From the NCBI RefSeq assembly GCF_015234585.1, contig NZ_JADFCM010000001.1, positions 930,001-994,000 on the forward strand: 64,000 nt of DNA, read 5' to 3'. A program made the translations under genes and the position numbers. The notes below the pieces were generated by a model. That model made no database searches, was not told the DNA's origin, and worked only from the letters and a program-made list of their open reading frames with translations. Shown here in pieces: positions 8,004-16,507 of this stretch (position 1 is the stretch's first letter; each line of letters begins with the position of its first letter). This stretch comes from Pseudalkalibacillus hwajinpoensis. GTDB taxonomy: Bacteria > Bacillota > Bacilli > Bacillales > Guptibacillaceae.

Positions 8004-8276
8004 TTAAACAACTTTTTCTTTTAATGCTTTCCCAGGTTTAAAAGCAGGTGTCTTTGAAGCTTGGATGAGAATTTCTTCACCAGTTTGCGGGTTTCGTCCT
8101 TTTCTGGCAGAGCGTTCCCTTACTTCAAAATTACCAAATCCCACAAGCTGCACTTTTTCCCCTTTCGCAAGTGCCTCAGCAATCGTATCCATTAACCTGT
8201 CTACCACTCTCGCAGTATCTTTCTTTGACATTTCCGATCTTTCCGCAACTGTCGTTAGAAGTTCCGCTTTATTCAT
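8004..8276 (-). CDS. hup: HU family DNA-binding protein
   Basis: A 90-residue histone-like protein, the normal length of HU. It shows the N-terminal helices ([12 protein letters not shown]), the [21 protein letters not shown] beta-arm that inserts in the minor groove with its conserved proline, and the [12 protein letters not shown] end. HU dimers bend and compact DNA. The sequence is close to, but not obviously identical with, the main Bacillus HBsu; the setting without spoIVA or mtrB suggests this is a second HU paralogue. Confidence 0.95.
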   Translation of the reverse strand: MNKAELLTTVAERSEMSKKDTARVVDRLMDTIAEALAKGEKVQLVGFGNFEVRERSARKGRNPQTGEEILIQASKTPAFKPGKALKEKVV

Positions 8277-8370
8277 TAAGTTTCATCCTTTCTAAATTTG
8301 CTAGTTTCAATGCTATGGCACTATTTTCGCCAGTACATCAGTGATTTATACATCGTGAATAAAAGAATAT

Positions 8371-8395
8371 AAAAAAGAGACTCTTAACGAATCTC
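8371..8395 (-). terminator. Terminator after the FbpA-like gene
   Basis: On the minus strand GAGATTC and GAGTCTC form a seven-base stem with one G-U pair, followed by six T and an AT-rich tail. Confidence 0.7.
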
Positions 8396-8411
8396 CAGTG
8401 ATTATAGGATA

Positions 8412-8570
8412 TTAATAGTTGGATAGTTGTTTGTACTCTTTTTGAAGGTCCGTCAGTGTACATTGATACAGATGGTGGTCAGCGGTGGAATAGGCTCCTG
8501 CCTCAATAAGCTTCGAAATGTAGTAATTTCTACGTTGCTCTAGTGCTTTTCTGAGCTGATTGGTTTCCAT
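8412..8570 (-). CDS. FbpA-family small protein
   Basis: A 52-residue protein with the pattern EQRRNYYISKLIEAGAYS...HLYQCTLTDLQKEY, which resembles the Fur-regulated basic protein A family (two short helical parts around a conserved 'LI..G.Y' and 'LY..tL..L..EY'). AAGGAGGG with a seven-base spacer precedes the ATG. In B. subtilis FbpA belongs to the iron-sparing response. No Fur box is visible upstream. It lies 1.3 kb from the FbpB-like gene, with HU, the 29-residue gene and the MOSC gene between them. Confidence 0.65.
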   Translation of the reverse strand: METNQLRKALEQRRNYYISKLIEAGAYSTADHHLYQCTLTDLQKEYKQLSNY

Positions 8571-8726
8571 GAGCACACCCTCCTTAACGATTTTTTATTC
8601 CCAGTATGTCCTGGGGCTATGCATTTTAATCAAAATTAGATGTGACAGATTGGACAAAGGACATGTAGGATTCGTAGAGCGCCTTATACAGAAGTGAAGC
8701 TTTTTATAGAAATGAGATGATGAGCA

Positions 8727-9497
8727 ATGAATGAGGAGCAAATTATTTGTGCAATTGAAGCCATTCAATGGGATTACGAAGAAGCTCTTGTACCTGAATC
8801 TATTCACTATATTCAAAAAGATGACCTAGTGATGATCAAAAATGATAAATCAGCAAGTGTCTATGCGAATAAGGTTGTTCGCTTCAGTCAAACTCTTAAC
8901 GAGGTTGAAGAAGCGATAGCGTATTTTCAGGACAGTCCCTTCTCCTGGTGGATCCAAACAAGTTCTGAGTCTAGTGAACTTGAAAAACAGCTTATTAAAT
9001 TGGGGATGAAGCACGCCGATACATACGTTGGTTTAGCAAAGGAAGTAACAGAAGAAATTCCGTCATCATCAGAATATATCCATAAAGAAGTGACAACGAA
9101 AGAAGACGTTCTTGGGCATGTAGAGATCGCAGGGAAGGTTTGGGGTTATGACAATCAGGCGATGAAAGCTGCTATTAATGAAAGAGCTTCTTATCTTCAG
9201 TTCGCTGAGCGAAGAGGAGGCTATACGCTCTTGCTAGACGGAAAGTATCCAATCGGTTATTCGAATTATCGCTATAGTAAGGATGGGAAAGCTCTTTATT
9301 TAAATGGAGCAGCGGTTCTGCCTGAATATAGAGGGAAAGGGATTTACAAAAACATGCTGAAGGCACGTTTATATAAAGCGAGTCAAAGAGGATGCGAGAT
9401 AGCGGTGACGCAAGCGAGAGTCGGTACTTCTGAACCTATTCTACGAAAGCTGGGGTTTAGGGAGTATGCGGAGTATAAGCAATATATCCGAGAATAG
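8727..9497 (+). CDS. GNAT family N-acetyltransferase
   Basis: A 256-residue protein. The acetyl-CoA binding motif VLPEYRGKGIYKNML lies in the C-terminal half (about residues 198-212) and the fold ends with LRKLGFREYAEY, typical of GNAT enzymes. The N-terminal half (1-110) is a weaker, GNAT-like region, so it may be a tandem or two-lobed acetyltransferase. Acceptor substrate unknown. GATGATGAGCA precedes the ATG. It is a single gene upstream of the PhoH gene. Confidence 0.85.
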   Translation: MNEEQIICAIEAIQWDYEEALVPESIHYIQKDDLVMIKNDKSASVYANKVVRFSQTLNEVEEAIAYFQDSPFSWWIQTSSESSELEKQLIKLGMKHADTYVGLAKEVTEEIPSSSEYIHKEVTTKEDVLGHVEIAGKVWGYDNQAMKAAINERASYLQFAERRGGYTLLLDGKYPIGYSNYRYSKDGKALYLNGAAVLPEYRGKGIYKNMLKARLYKASQRGCEIAVTQARVGTSEPILRKLGFREYAEYKQYIRE

Positions 9498-9600
9498 AAG
9501 CGCAAACAGTAGCCAACCTTTTGTGAAGATGCTGTAAATCTCATTGTGTTTCTGTAAAAAAGGTAGGATTGCGAATATAGAATCTGGAATACTCCAACGT

Positions 9601-9616
9601 GAAGGATTAATCCTTC
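9601..9616. repeat. 16-bp perfect palindrome
   Basis: GAAGGATTAATCCTTC is fully self-complementary and lies 20 bases before the PhoH ribosome-binding site. It could be an operator or a leader element; there is no T-run that would make it a standard terminator. Confidence 0.4.
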
Positions 9617-9651
9617 GCCTTCTTAAACTTTCGTTAAAAGGAGCTGTTCTG

Positions 9652-11010
9652 TTGTTGAAAACCTTTGTTCTAGACACCAATATTCTTTTGCATGATGCTC
9701 ATTCCCTTTTTCGATTTGGCGACAATCACGTTGTGGTTCCAGCGATTGTGATTGAAGAAATCGATTCTAAGAAGCGGTTGATGAATGAGGTAGGTCGTAA
9801 TGCACGAGAATTTAGCAGAATGTACAAAAAACTGCGAGATAAAAACAAAGGCAAGCTCGATGAACCGATTCCATTTGAATCTGGAGGAACATTTCGAATT
9901 GAGTTAAATCATCGCTCTTTTGATAAACTACGAAATGAGTTTAGTGAAGATTCCAATGATAACCGCATTATTGCAGTATCGATTAATTTAAGCGCGGATG
10001 ATACAGGAGATGTCGTTCTTGTTTCAAATGACATGTTAATGATCGCGAAAGCAGATGCCTTAAAAAAATCACTTGAGTTACCATCTTTTTTTCCTGAACT
10101 ATATGAAAATGATCGTCTTATTGAGCACGTCGATCGTCTTCATAGAGGCTATCATGAAATTCTAGTGCCTCCTGAAATCATTGACTCTCTTTATAAGAGC
10201 GGCGAACTCTCTATGAATATTCTGCGTGAGTATATGAACACAGAAGTTTATAGTCAAGATTTTATCCTTTTAAAAGATATTTTTGGAAGTAGTCATTCTG
10301 GGATTGGAAGAGTATTAATTCGAAATCAGAAAGTAGTAATTCAAGGCCTAAACCGAGAAAGTGAACATATTTGGGGAATCCTCCCAAAAAACGTGCAGCA
10401 GCGTATGTTAATGGAACTGTTGGTGGATAAAAGTGTTTCACTTGTTTGTGCAACTGGAAAGGCGGGAACGGGGAAAACGCTTCTTGCACTTGCTGCAGGA
10501 CTTAGTCAGACGGAAGACGAGCAGCATTATCAAAAGCTACTTGTTTCAAAGCCCGTAATACCAGTTGGAAATGATATCGGCTTTTTGCCTGGTGAGAAAG
10601 AAGAGAAGCTTAGACCCTGGATTCAACCAATCTATGATAATCTAGAATTTTTATTTGATGCCAATAATGAAGAAGAGTTAACAAACATTTTAACTGGCTT
10701 GAGGACGCTAAAAGTCGAAGCGTTAACGTACATAAGAGGGAGGAGCATCCCTCATCAATTTGTGATTATTGATGAAGTTCAAAACTTATCTCCACATGAA
10801 GTGAAAACGATTTTAACAAGAGTAGGCGAGGGAACGAAGATTGTTCTAATTGGGGACCCCGAACAGATTGATCATCCTTACCTTGATTCAGTGAACAATG
10901 GTTTAACGTATGCTGTTGAACGGCTAAAGCAGGAAGATGAGGTAGGAATTGTCCACTTAACGAGTACAGAGCGAAGTAAGCTTGCTGAAATAGCTGCTCG
11001 ACTTCTTTAA
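9652..11010 (+). CDS. PIN-PhoH fusion protein (PhoH2/YlaK type)
   Basis: A 452-residue protein with an N-terminal PIN nuclease domain (about 1-140; acidic residues in VLDTN, SNDNRI and VSNDML) fused to a PhoH ATPase domain (about 240-452; Walker A ATGKAGTGKT at 267-276, Walker B VIIDEVQNLSP, GDPEQID). Such PhoH2 proteins have been described as sequence-dependent RNA helicase/ribonucleases. TTG at 9652 is chosen because AAAAGGAG lies eight bases upstream and the PIN fold begins immediately; a longer frame exists but has no ribosome-binding site. Usually chromosomal and single, as here. Confidence 0.9.
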   Translation: MLKTFVLDTNILLHDAHSLFRFGDNHVVVPAIVIEEIDSKKRLMNEVGRNAREFSRMYKKLRDKNKGKLDEPIPFESGGTFRIELNHRSFDKLRNEFSEDSNDNRIIAVSINLSADDTGDVVLVSNDMLMIAKADALKKSLELPSFFPELYENDRLIEHVDRLHRGYHEILVPPEIIDSLYKSGELSMNILREYMNTEVYSQDFILLKDIFGSSHSGIGRVLIRNQKVVIQGLNRESEHIWGILPKNVQQRMLMELLVDKSVSLVCATGKAGTGKTLLALAAGLSQTEDEQHYQKLLVSKPVIPVGNDIGFLPGEKEEKLRPWIQPIYDNLEFLFDANNEEELTNILTGLRTLKVEALTYIRGRSIPHQFVIIDEVQNLSPHEVKTILTRVGEGTKIVLIGDPEQIDHPYLDSVNNGLTYAVERLKQEDEVGIVHLTSTERSKLAEIAARLL

Positions 11011-11124
11011 GTAGTACGAAGGGATGATATCCTCAAAAAATAAAATGGGAAATTAGACCATATGGAACTAGACAAACCGAGCTTTTCTATCAGATAATTC
11101 AGTTAAAAGAGAGGGGCGCTAAAC

Positions 11125-12129
11125 ATGAGTGATGTTAGATTAATACCATTCGAAGTTAATGCAGTCGTTCAAGAAGCAGGAATTCTTCCAGATGGGATTG
11201 AAATGATTCAAGCACCAGCGGTATGGGAAGAATCTGAAAAAGGAAAAGGACGAATCATTGCGGTAGTAGACACAGGTTGTCAAATTGATCATCCTGATCT
11301 TCAATCACGTATTATTGGAGGTAAGAACTTTACGCAAGATTTCGGTGGAGATGCAGATCGTTATGATGATAATAATGGTCACGGTACGCATGTCGCCGGA
11401 ACGATTGCAGCAACGAACGGAGAAAAAGGGGTTCAAGGTGTTGCCCCAGATTCAAAGCTCTTGATCGTTAAAGTACTGAATGAAGCCGGAAGTGGTTCAT
11501 ATCAATCTATCATTAATGGGATTCGGTATGCCATCGATTGGAAGGGGACAGAAGGTGAACGGGTAAATGTGATCTCGATGTCGCTCGGTGGACCATCTGA
11601 TGTACCAGAACTTCACGATGTTATTAAAGATGCCGTGAATCAAAATATTTCAGTTGTGTGCGCCGCTGGTAATGAAGGAGACGATAGAGAAGACACATCT
11701 GAATTCGCTTATCCAGGTGCCTATAATGAAGTAATTGAAGTAGGAGCGGCCTCTTTCCAACGCACGCTCGCTCCATTTTCCAATACGAATAATGAGATTG
11801 ACTTAATTGCACCAGGTGTAGATATTCTTTCAACTTATCCGGGTAGTGAATATGCTGTTCTTTCTGGAACCTCAATGGCTGCTCCGCACGTATCAGGGGC
11901 ACTGGCACTTCTCATGAATGTTTCTGAGAAGGAATTTAAGCGCACGCTTAGTGAAGCTGAAATTTATTCACAGCTTATCAAGAGAACCGTGCCAATCGGT
12001 TGTACAAAGCAAGCTGAAGGAAATGGCCTTCTGGCTTTAAATTTTATGAATCAGCTCGATTCGCTCTTTAATATTTATACAACCGCGTGGGATCAAACAG
12101 AAGTGAAATCAGAAAAAGTAACGAAATAA
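11125..12129 (+). CDS. Intracellular subtilisin-like protease
   Basis: A 334-residue S8 serine protease without a signal peptide. The catalytic triad is Asp49 ([13 protein letters not shown]), His86 (GHGTHVAGT) and Ser250 ([11 protein letters not shown]), with the oxyanion Asn in AAGNEGD. The short N-terminal extension contains LIPFEVN, matching the LIPY propeptide motif that blocks the active site of intracellular subtilisins (IspA) until removed. Role: intracellular protein turnover in stationary phase. GAGAGGGG precedes the ATG and a strong terminator follows. Confidence 0.93.
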   Translation: MSDVRLIPFEVNAVVQEAGILPDGIEMIQAPAVWEESEKGKGRIIAVVDTGCQIDHPDLQSRIIGGKNFTQDFGGDADRYDDNNGHGTHVAGTIAATNGEKGVQGVAPDSKLLIVKVLNEAGSGSYQSIINGIRYAIDWKGTEGERVNVISMSLGGPSDVPELHDVIKDAVNQNISVVCAAGNEGDDREDTSEFAYPGAYNEVIEVGAASFQRTLAPFSNTNNEIDLIAPGVDILSTYPGSEYAVLSGTSMAAPHVSGALALLMNVSEKEFKRTLSEAEIYSQLIKRTVPIGCTKQAEGNGLLALNFMNQLDSLFNIYTTAWDQTEVKSEKVTK

Positions 12130-12168
12130 CTTCACAAGTAAAGTGAAATCAATATTATCATTTACATC

Positions 12169-12208
12169 AAAAATCGTAGTGCGAATTAAGATTCGCACTA
12201 CGATTTTT
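12169..12208 (+). terminator. Terminator after the subtilisin gene
   Basis: An 18-bp perfect stem (AAAAATCGTAGTGCGAAT with its complement) has a four-base loop and ends in five T. The symmetric A-run would also let it act on the other strand. The rest of the gap to 12446 shows no gene. Confidence 0.88.
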
Positions 12209-12446
12209 GTGTTATATAACTATGTTGGTGCATGATATTTCCAATCTAAGGTGGTGAATCAGGTTCAAAAGAAGTGGACTTGAGAAAAAGTATGTAAAAG
12301 GATTCACTATGCAACAAAGCATTCATTTTTGATGTGAGCTGGGAGAACCTTCATAAGGTTAGATGATATTTTCTTAATACTTTTTAAGTACACACCCATG
12401 ATAGATGCATAGGATAATTTATACATTGTGAAGGGATTGAGAAACT

Positions 12447-13250
12447 ATGTACTATGATCCTTCTATGCATCCTTATCATCACTATCAACGTCCGCCAACT
12501 TATAACGAGGAGAGACAGCCTGGTTACGAACCTTTGCCTCAAGTGACAAAGCAAGGTCTTACATCTCGATTTTCCAATAATGCTGGAAGTAGGGAATTCA
12601 AAGATTATGGACCGAAACCATTTGTCGCTAATATTAATGAAGCAACGAAGCAAAACGATACCTTTCGCACAGCTTTATGGACAGGTGAACATTTACAATT
12701 AACGTTAATGAGTATCGATGTTGGTGAAGACATTGGTTTGGAAATGCACCCGAACCTTGACCAATTTTTGCGAATTGAACAAGGGCAGGGAAAGGTGCAA
12801 ATGGGGAAACGTAAAGATTCTTTGAATTATGAACGAGAGGTTTATGATGATTATGCTGTATTTATACCCGCTGGCACATGGCACAATCTCACAAATACTG
12901 GAGATGTTCCGATTAAGCTTTACTCGATCTATGCTCCACCTAATCATCCTTTTGGAACGGTTCATGAGACAAAAGAAGATGCTATAGCGGCGGAAGAAGG
13001 CGAGCGTAATCGAAACTCAGCTGTGTTTGGCAAAACGCCAGATGAATGGGTGAAATACACGGAATTCTTAGTAAATGAAGGGTTGGAAGATGTCGAAAGA
13101 GGCATAAATGCAACACACATTCTTCAAGAGTTTATTCTAATGGGAGTGCTGGTTGGAAAGGGTTACTCTCCTGAAAAAGCCTATGAAATAGTGGAAGATT
13201 GGGAGCGAACTGGACAGTCCAAACTTCTTCAACAAAGCAAAAACATGTAG
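12447..13250 (+). CDS. Cupin domain protein
   Basis: A 267-residue protein. After a Tyr/His/Pro-rich start (MYYDPSMHPYHHYQRPP) a cupin barrel covers about residues 70-175, with metal-binding motif 1 around LEMHPNLDQFLRIEQG and motif 2 FIPAGTWHNLTN. A separate C-terminal helical part (about 190-267; EFILMGVLVGKGYSPEKAYEIVEDW) is unusual for a simple cupin and looks like a small dimer or binding domain. Function not known; cupins bind metals and range from isomerases to storage proteins. AAGGG and GAG lie upstream of the ATG. Single gene, convergent with the potassium channel gene. Confidence 0.8.
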   Translation: MYYDPSMHPYHHYQRPPTYNEERQPGYEPLPQVTKQGLTSRFSNNAGSREFKDYGPKPFVANINEATKQNDTFRTALWTGEHLQLTLMSIDVGEDIGLEMHPNLDQFLRIEQGQGKVQMGKRKDSLNYEREVYDDYAVFIPAGTWHNLTNTGDVPIKLYSIYAPPNHPFGTVHETKEDAIAAEEGERNRNSAVFGKTPDEWVKYTEFLVNEGLEDVERGINATHILQEFILMGVLVGKGYSPEKAYEIVEDWERTGQSKLLQQSKNM

Positions 13251-13324
13251 AAATAGCTTAGGAAAATGAACAAGATGCTTTACGGTCGTAGTTTGATCAG
13301 GATTCGAATTGTTTAACAGAAATT

Positions 13325-13371
13325 TTTCACCCCAGAAGAGCTTAAAAAGCATTAGCTCTTCTGAGGTGAAA
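13325..13371. terminator. Bidirectional hairpin between convergent genes
   Basis: Eighteen-base arms (TTTCACCCCAGAAGAGCT and AGCTCTTCTGAGGTGAAA, one mismatch) surround an 11-base loop between the convergent cupin and potassium-channel genes. T-runs are weak, so termination may rest on the strong stem. Confidence 0.65.
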
Positions 13372-13400
13372 TCATATTTGTGCTAATTGTAGGTTTAACT

Positions 13401-14159
13401 TCAAAAGAAGTCATCATTTTCTTTCGTGTTTTGTGCGTCATTCGTTCTATTTGCTTCTTGTATCTTTATTTTTTCAAGTTGTTCGATCATATGCTTGTAG
13501 TCTAGCTGGCTAATATTAGGGTAATGATTGATTTTTCTTTTAATGTCATCTAACTCAGTAGGGAGTTTATTTCGACTGTTATTTGAAAACATAGCCGCAA
13601 CGGTTCCTGTAATAACACCGATCGTTCCAATTCCGACCATCATTAATACCGCAGCAACCAGTTTGCCTGCAGCTGTTTCAGGATAGAGATCTCCATACCC
13701 CACCGTAGTGGTAGTCACAACTGCCCACCAGAGGGCATCACCATATGTCTCAAATTCTGGTTCAATCCATTTCATCGAAAGCGCTGAAATGAAGAGGAGT
13801 GAGATAACATAGACAAACGCACGATCAATTTTATATTTGGTTAGAAAGAGTTCAAAAACAGACGTGCGGTGATTAATGAGTGCGACTAATCGTATCACCC
13901 GTATAAAGCGGACAAGTCTCGCGGTCCGAAACAATTGATCGAGCGGAATAATAGCAATCAAATCCAGCGGATGCTGTTTGATAAAAGTCCATTTGTGATC
14001 ACTTAAAAAAAGCCGCGTCGCATAATCAAGTAAGAATAAGATCCAAATAAAAAAATCGAGCGCAGCGCCTTCGGGATCGGGTAAATCAATGACGAGTGAA
14101 AAAATAAGGAGAAGGGCGAGTACAAATTCATAAATCATTCCTAGAGACTGCTTTTGCAA
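13401..14159 (-). CDS. Voltage-gated-type potassium channel
   Basis: A 252-residue membrane protein with hydrophobic segments S1-S4, an arginine-rich S4-like helix (RTARLVRFIRVIRL, 78-91) and the pore region with selectivity filter TVGYGD (152-157), then an inner helix with flexible glycines. The C-terminal 60 residues are a charged cytoplasmic helical tail (KRKIN...EQLEKIKIQEANR), perhaps a coiled-coil tetramer domain. It belongs to the Kv-like bacterial ion channels. Single gene with no partner RCK domain; it may set membrane potential in alkaline or saline settings. Confidence 0.92.
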   Translation of the reverse strand: MQKQSLGMIYEFVLALLLIFSLVIDLPDPEGAALDFFIWILFLLDYATRLFLSDHKWTFIKQHPLDLIAIIPLDQLFRTARLVRFIRVIRLVALINHRTSVFELFLTKYKIDRAFVYVISLLFISALSMKWIEPEFETYGDALWWAVVTTTTVGYGDLYPETAAGKLVAAVLMMVGIGTIGVITGTVAAMFSNNSRNKLPTELDDIKRKINHYPNISQLDYKHMIEQLEKIKIQEANRTNDAQNTKENDDFF

Positions 14160-14216
14160 TGGATCACCTTCTTTTGTCTATTTATCACTATTTCGCTATC
14201 AAGAAGAATCTCCCTG

Positions 14217-14250
14217 CAAAAAAAGAAGTCCTCCATAAAGTGGGGGACTG
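14217..14250 (-). terminator. Terminator of the ECF/ABC operon
   Basis: On the minus strand AGTCCCCC and GGAGGACT pair around a short loop and are followed by a run of T. It lies about 35 bases after the stop of the last ABC ATPase gene. Confidence 0.8.
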
Positions 14251-14283
14251 AAGTTAAGCTTCTTTGATAAAAGCAAAAGAACT

Positions 14284-15150
14284 TTAGATTGGGATGATGT
14301 CTCCATCCCATGATTTCTTGCGAATGAAGTAGGCATCTTCAATGGTTGCTTCCGCTTCAAGAAAATGATCGAAGGGTTTTGTGATATCAATGTATTTAAT
14401 CATGTACTGTTTATTTAATCGTTTCATGTGAATAATCCGCTCCTGCTCAAGTTGAGCGATTTCGTTAAGAAGGATTTTCCCTTCCCACACACGTAAAGGA
14501 AGCTCTCTTTTCCAAAGAGGAATGGACCCATGAAAAAGAATTTCCCCTTCTTGAAGCCATATTAAATCGTCAGCAATATCTTCCCATTCATTTAACTCAT
14601 GTGTCGCGATAAGAACAAGCCTTTTTTCGGCATATCTTGATAGAAGGGAGACGACGTTCTTTCGTTCACGACTATCGAGGTAGTTTAACGGTTCATCAAG
14701 TAGCAAAATAGGAGGACAGTCAAGAATGGCTTGTGCGATACCGACACGCTGTTTCACTCCTTGAGAGAGAGCTTTAATTTTCTTCCTTTTACATGTTTGA
14801 ATATGTAGGGCTTCCATCGTTTGATCAACGGCATCTTGATGAAGGACCCCTTTTAATTCACACATATACCTAAGGAACCTCTTCATTCTCATTTCTTCAT
14901 ATAATTCGATACCTGTTGGAAGAAAGCCGATATTCTTACGAATAAAGGGGAGGGAGGTATCAACTGTTCTCCCACCATATTCGATGATGCCTCTTTGGGG
15001 CCTTATTGCTGTTGCTAGAAGTTGAAGCAAGGTAGATTTACCAGCGCCGTTCTTACCAACTAGAATGGTGATCCCGGAACCAAGTGTTAATTCGGGAATC
15101 GCAAGTGAGAACTGTTTTCGAGTATATTTGATGTTTTGTAGTTGAATCAT
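14284..15150 (-). CDS. ABC ATPase, last gene of ECF operon
   Basis: A 288-residue ABC ATP-binding protein. Walker A is GKNGAGKS (about residues 32-39), the signature is LSQGVKQR and Walker B is ILLLDEPLNYLD; after this come about 80 residues specific to the protein. The unusual LNYLD in place of SGLD is worth noting. It begins nine bases after the stop of the membrane protein gene and is most likely its ATPase partner. Being in one transcript with an ECF sigma factor suggests envelope-stress or antimicrobial-peptide functions; the substrate is unknown. Confidence 0.88.
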   Translation of the reverse strand: MIQLQNIKYTRKQFSLAIPELTLGSGITILVGKNGAGKSTLLQLLATAIRPQRGIIEYGGRTVDTSLPFIRKNIGFLPTGIELYEEMRMKRFLRYMCELKGVLHQDAVDQTMEALHIQTCKRKKIKALSQGVKQRVGIAQAILDCPPILLLDEPLNYLDSRERKNVVSLLSRYAEKRLVLIATHELNEWEDIADDLIWLQEGEILFHGSIPLWKRELPLRVWEGKILLNEIAQLEQERIIHMKRLNKQYMIKYIDITKPFDHFLEAEATIEDAYFIRKKSWDGDIIPI

Positions 15151-15159
15151 GGCCTAATC

Positions 15160-15960
15160 TCACAAATATTGAAGATGCAAACTCTTCCGATACGATAAGA
15201 AGAGCATGGCAACTCCAAGTCCAAGTATAATAAGGTAGGAGACAACAAAGAGTAAGTCTTGTTGAAGTGCTTCACCAGATAGTTCGAAAACAGTATAAGG
15301 TAATACAAGAAAAGTAAGCGCCCATCCAGCAAGTGAGGCGATAAATCCGGCAATTACCCCTTTATGGAACATGACAAAGGCAAGCAAACCTGTCAGAAAG
15401 AGAAGCGGCGCGAACCAATGCAAAAGAAACGTAGCGGGGTTAACCATCGTATTATCTTTCACAATATATAAGGTAGATAACAGGGCCAAACCAATGTTTA
15501 CGACTAAGACAACAAGCAATTTACTTAAGAGAAGAAGTGCTGGAGGGAATGGGGTAATCGATTCGACCATCCGCATTTCTTTGTTCCAGGTTTTATAACT
15601 ATAAAGCACACCAAATAATAGATAAATGGGAACAACGATAGGAAATAAACTGTCTGATTCCATGCTTCCAGCCGAAATCATCGTTAACATTGCAAAAATC
15701 AATACGCTAATCAGCCAGTAGGCCCAGTGATAAGAACGGAATTGATTAAGGCATTGTTTTGTTAGTGACGGCTTTGCAGGCTCAGGTTCTTGATCGAAAT
15801 CAATTCCGATTTGAGAAGGTTTAAGTTCATCGAAAGAATCCTGTAACGAAAGAAGCAGCTTCTGTGTATCCTCTGAACGGGGTGACGTTGCCAGATATGA
15901 CTTGATCGGCTGCTCTAGATCTTCTTCTAACTTTTCTAATTCAAGATCGGTGTCTTGCAT
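15160..15960 (-). CDS. Membrane protein with cytoplasmic head, possible anti-sigma/ABC permease
   Basis: A 266-residue protein. About 95 polar, acidic residues come first (ELEKLEEDLEQPIKSYL ... LLSLQDSFDEL), then six hydrophobic segments like an ABC-2 permease. Its start overlaps the end of the sigma gene by 20 bases, the usual coupling of ECF sigma and anti-sigma genes. No zinc-binding HxxxCxxC anti-sigma motif is seen. I infer a double role: permease partner of the following ATPase and membrane tether of the sigma factor through the N-terminal part. Only the permease-like topology is directly supported. Confidence 0.7.
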   Translation of the reverse strand: MQDTDLELEKLEEDLEQPIKSYLATSPRSEDTQKLLLSLQDSFDELKPSQIGIDFDQEPEPAKPSLTKQCLNQFRSYHWAYWLISVLIFAMLTMISAGSMESDSLFPIVVPIYLLFGVLYSYKTWNKEMRMVESITPFPPALLLLSKLLVVLVVNIGLALLSTLYIVKDNTMVNPATFLLHWFAPLLFLTGLLAFVMFHKGVIAGFIASLAGWALTFLVLPYTVFELSGEALQQDLLFVVSYLIILGLGVAMLFLSYRKSLHLQYL

Positions 15961-16507
15961 GGCTAACTTCCTCCTTTCGTTCTATTGAAGCTTTTAGTTT
16001 CTTCAATGCGTGAAATAAGTTCGACTTTACTGTACCGAGTGGAAGTTCCAAAGCTTCTGCAATTTCTTGATACTTTAATTCCTGGTAAAACCGTAAATAC
16101 ACAATTTCTCTTTGCGTCTCAGAAAGCGTATCGAGCTGCTTGAGAAACTCCACACGTGATTCTTGCCTTTCAAATAGTTCCACTACTGATGGTTCTCGGT
16201 CAGCTTGATCTGGAATGAAGTCGAGAATTTGCTTTTCTGACCTAAATCCCGCGCTTTTCCAATAATCTCGGCATTGATTTGTGGCCACCTGGTAAAGCCA
16301 GGGCTTGATCTTTTCTGGGGTTTTCTTTGTTTTTAGTTGTTTAATTAATTTCAGGAAGGTTTCTTGAACAACATCTTCGGCCTTTCTTCTATCACGTAAC
16401 ATCCGTTCTAGATAACCAAGAAGCGGAGCATGATAACGATGAACAAGGGCTTCGAAAGCAGCCTGATTTCCACGTACCATAGCGACTACTAGTTCCTCAT
16501 CTGTCAT
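15941..16507 (-). CDS. ECF RNA polymerase sigma factor
   Basis: A 188-residue sigma factor with regions 2 (about 20-85; DVVQETFLKL and the CRDYWK stretch) and 4 (about 125-175; helix-turn-helix YQEIAEALELPLGTVKSNLFHALKKLK), and no region 1 or 3. It overlaps the upstream 751-residue permease gene by four bases and the downstream membrane protein gene by 20 bases. Its place inside a transporter operon recalls sigY-yxlCDEFG of B. subtilis, though I cannot claim orthology. It probably drives its own operon (see the candidate promoter at 19655-19680). Confidence 0.93.
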   Translation of the reverse strand: MTDEELVVAMVRGNQAAFEALVHRYHAPLLGYLERMLRDRRKAEDVVQETFLKLIKQLKTKKTPEKIKPWLYQVATNQCRDYWKSAGFRSEKQILDFIPDQADREPSVVELFERQESRVEFLKQLDTLSETQREIVYLRFYQELKYQEIAEALELPLGTVKSNLFHALKKLKASIERKEEVSHARHRS

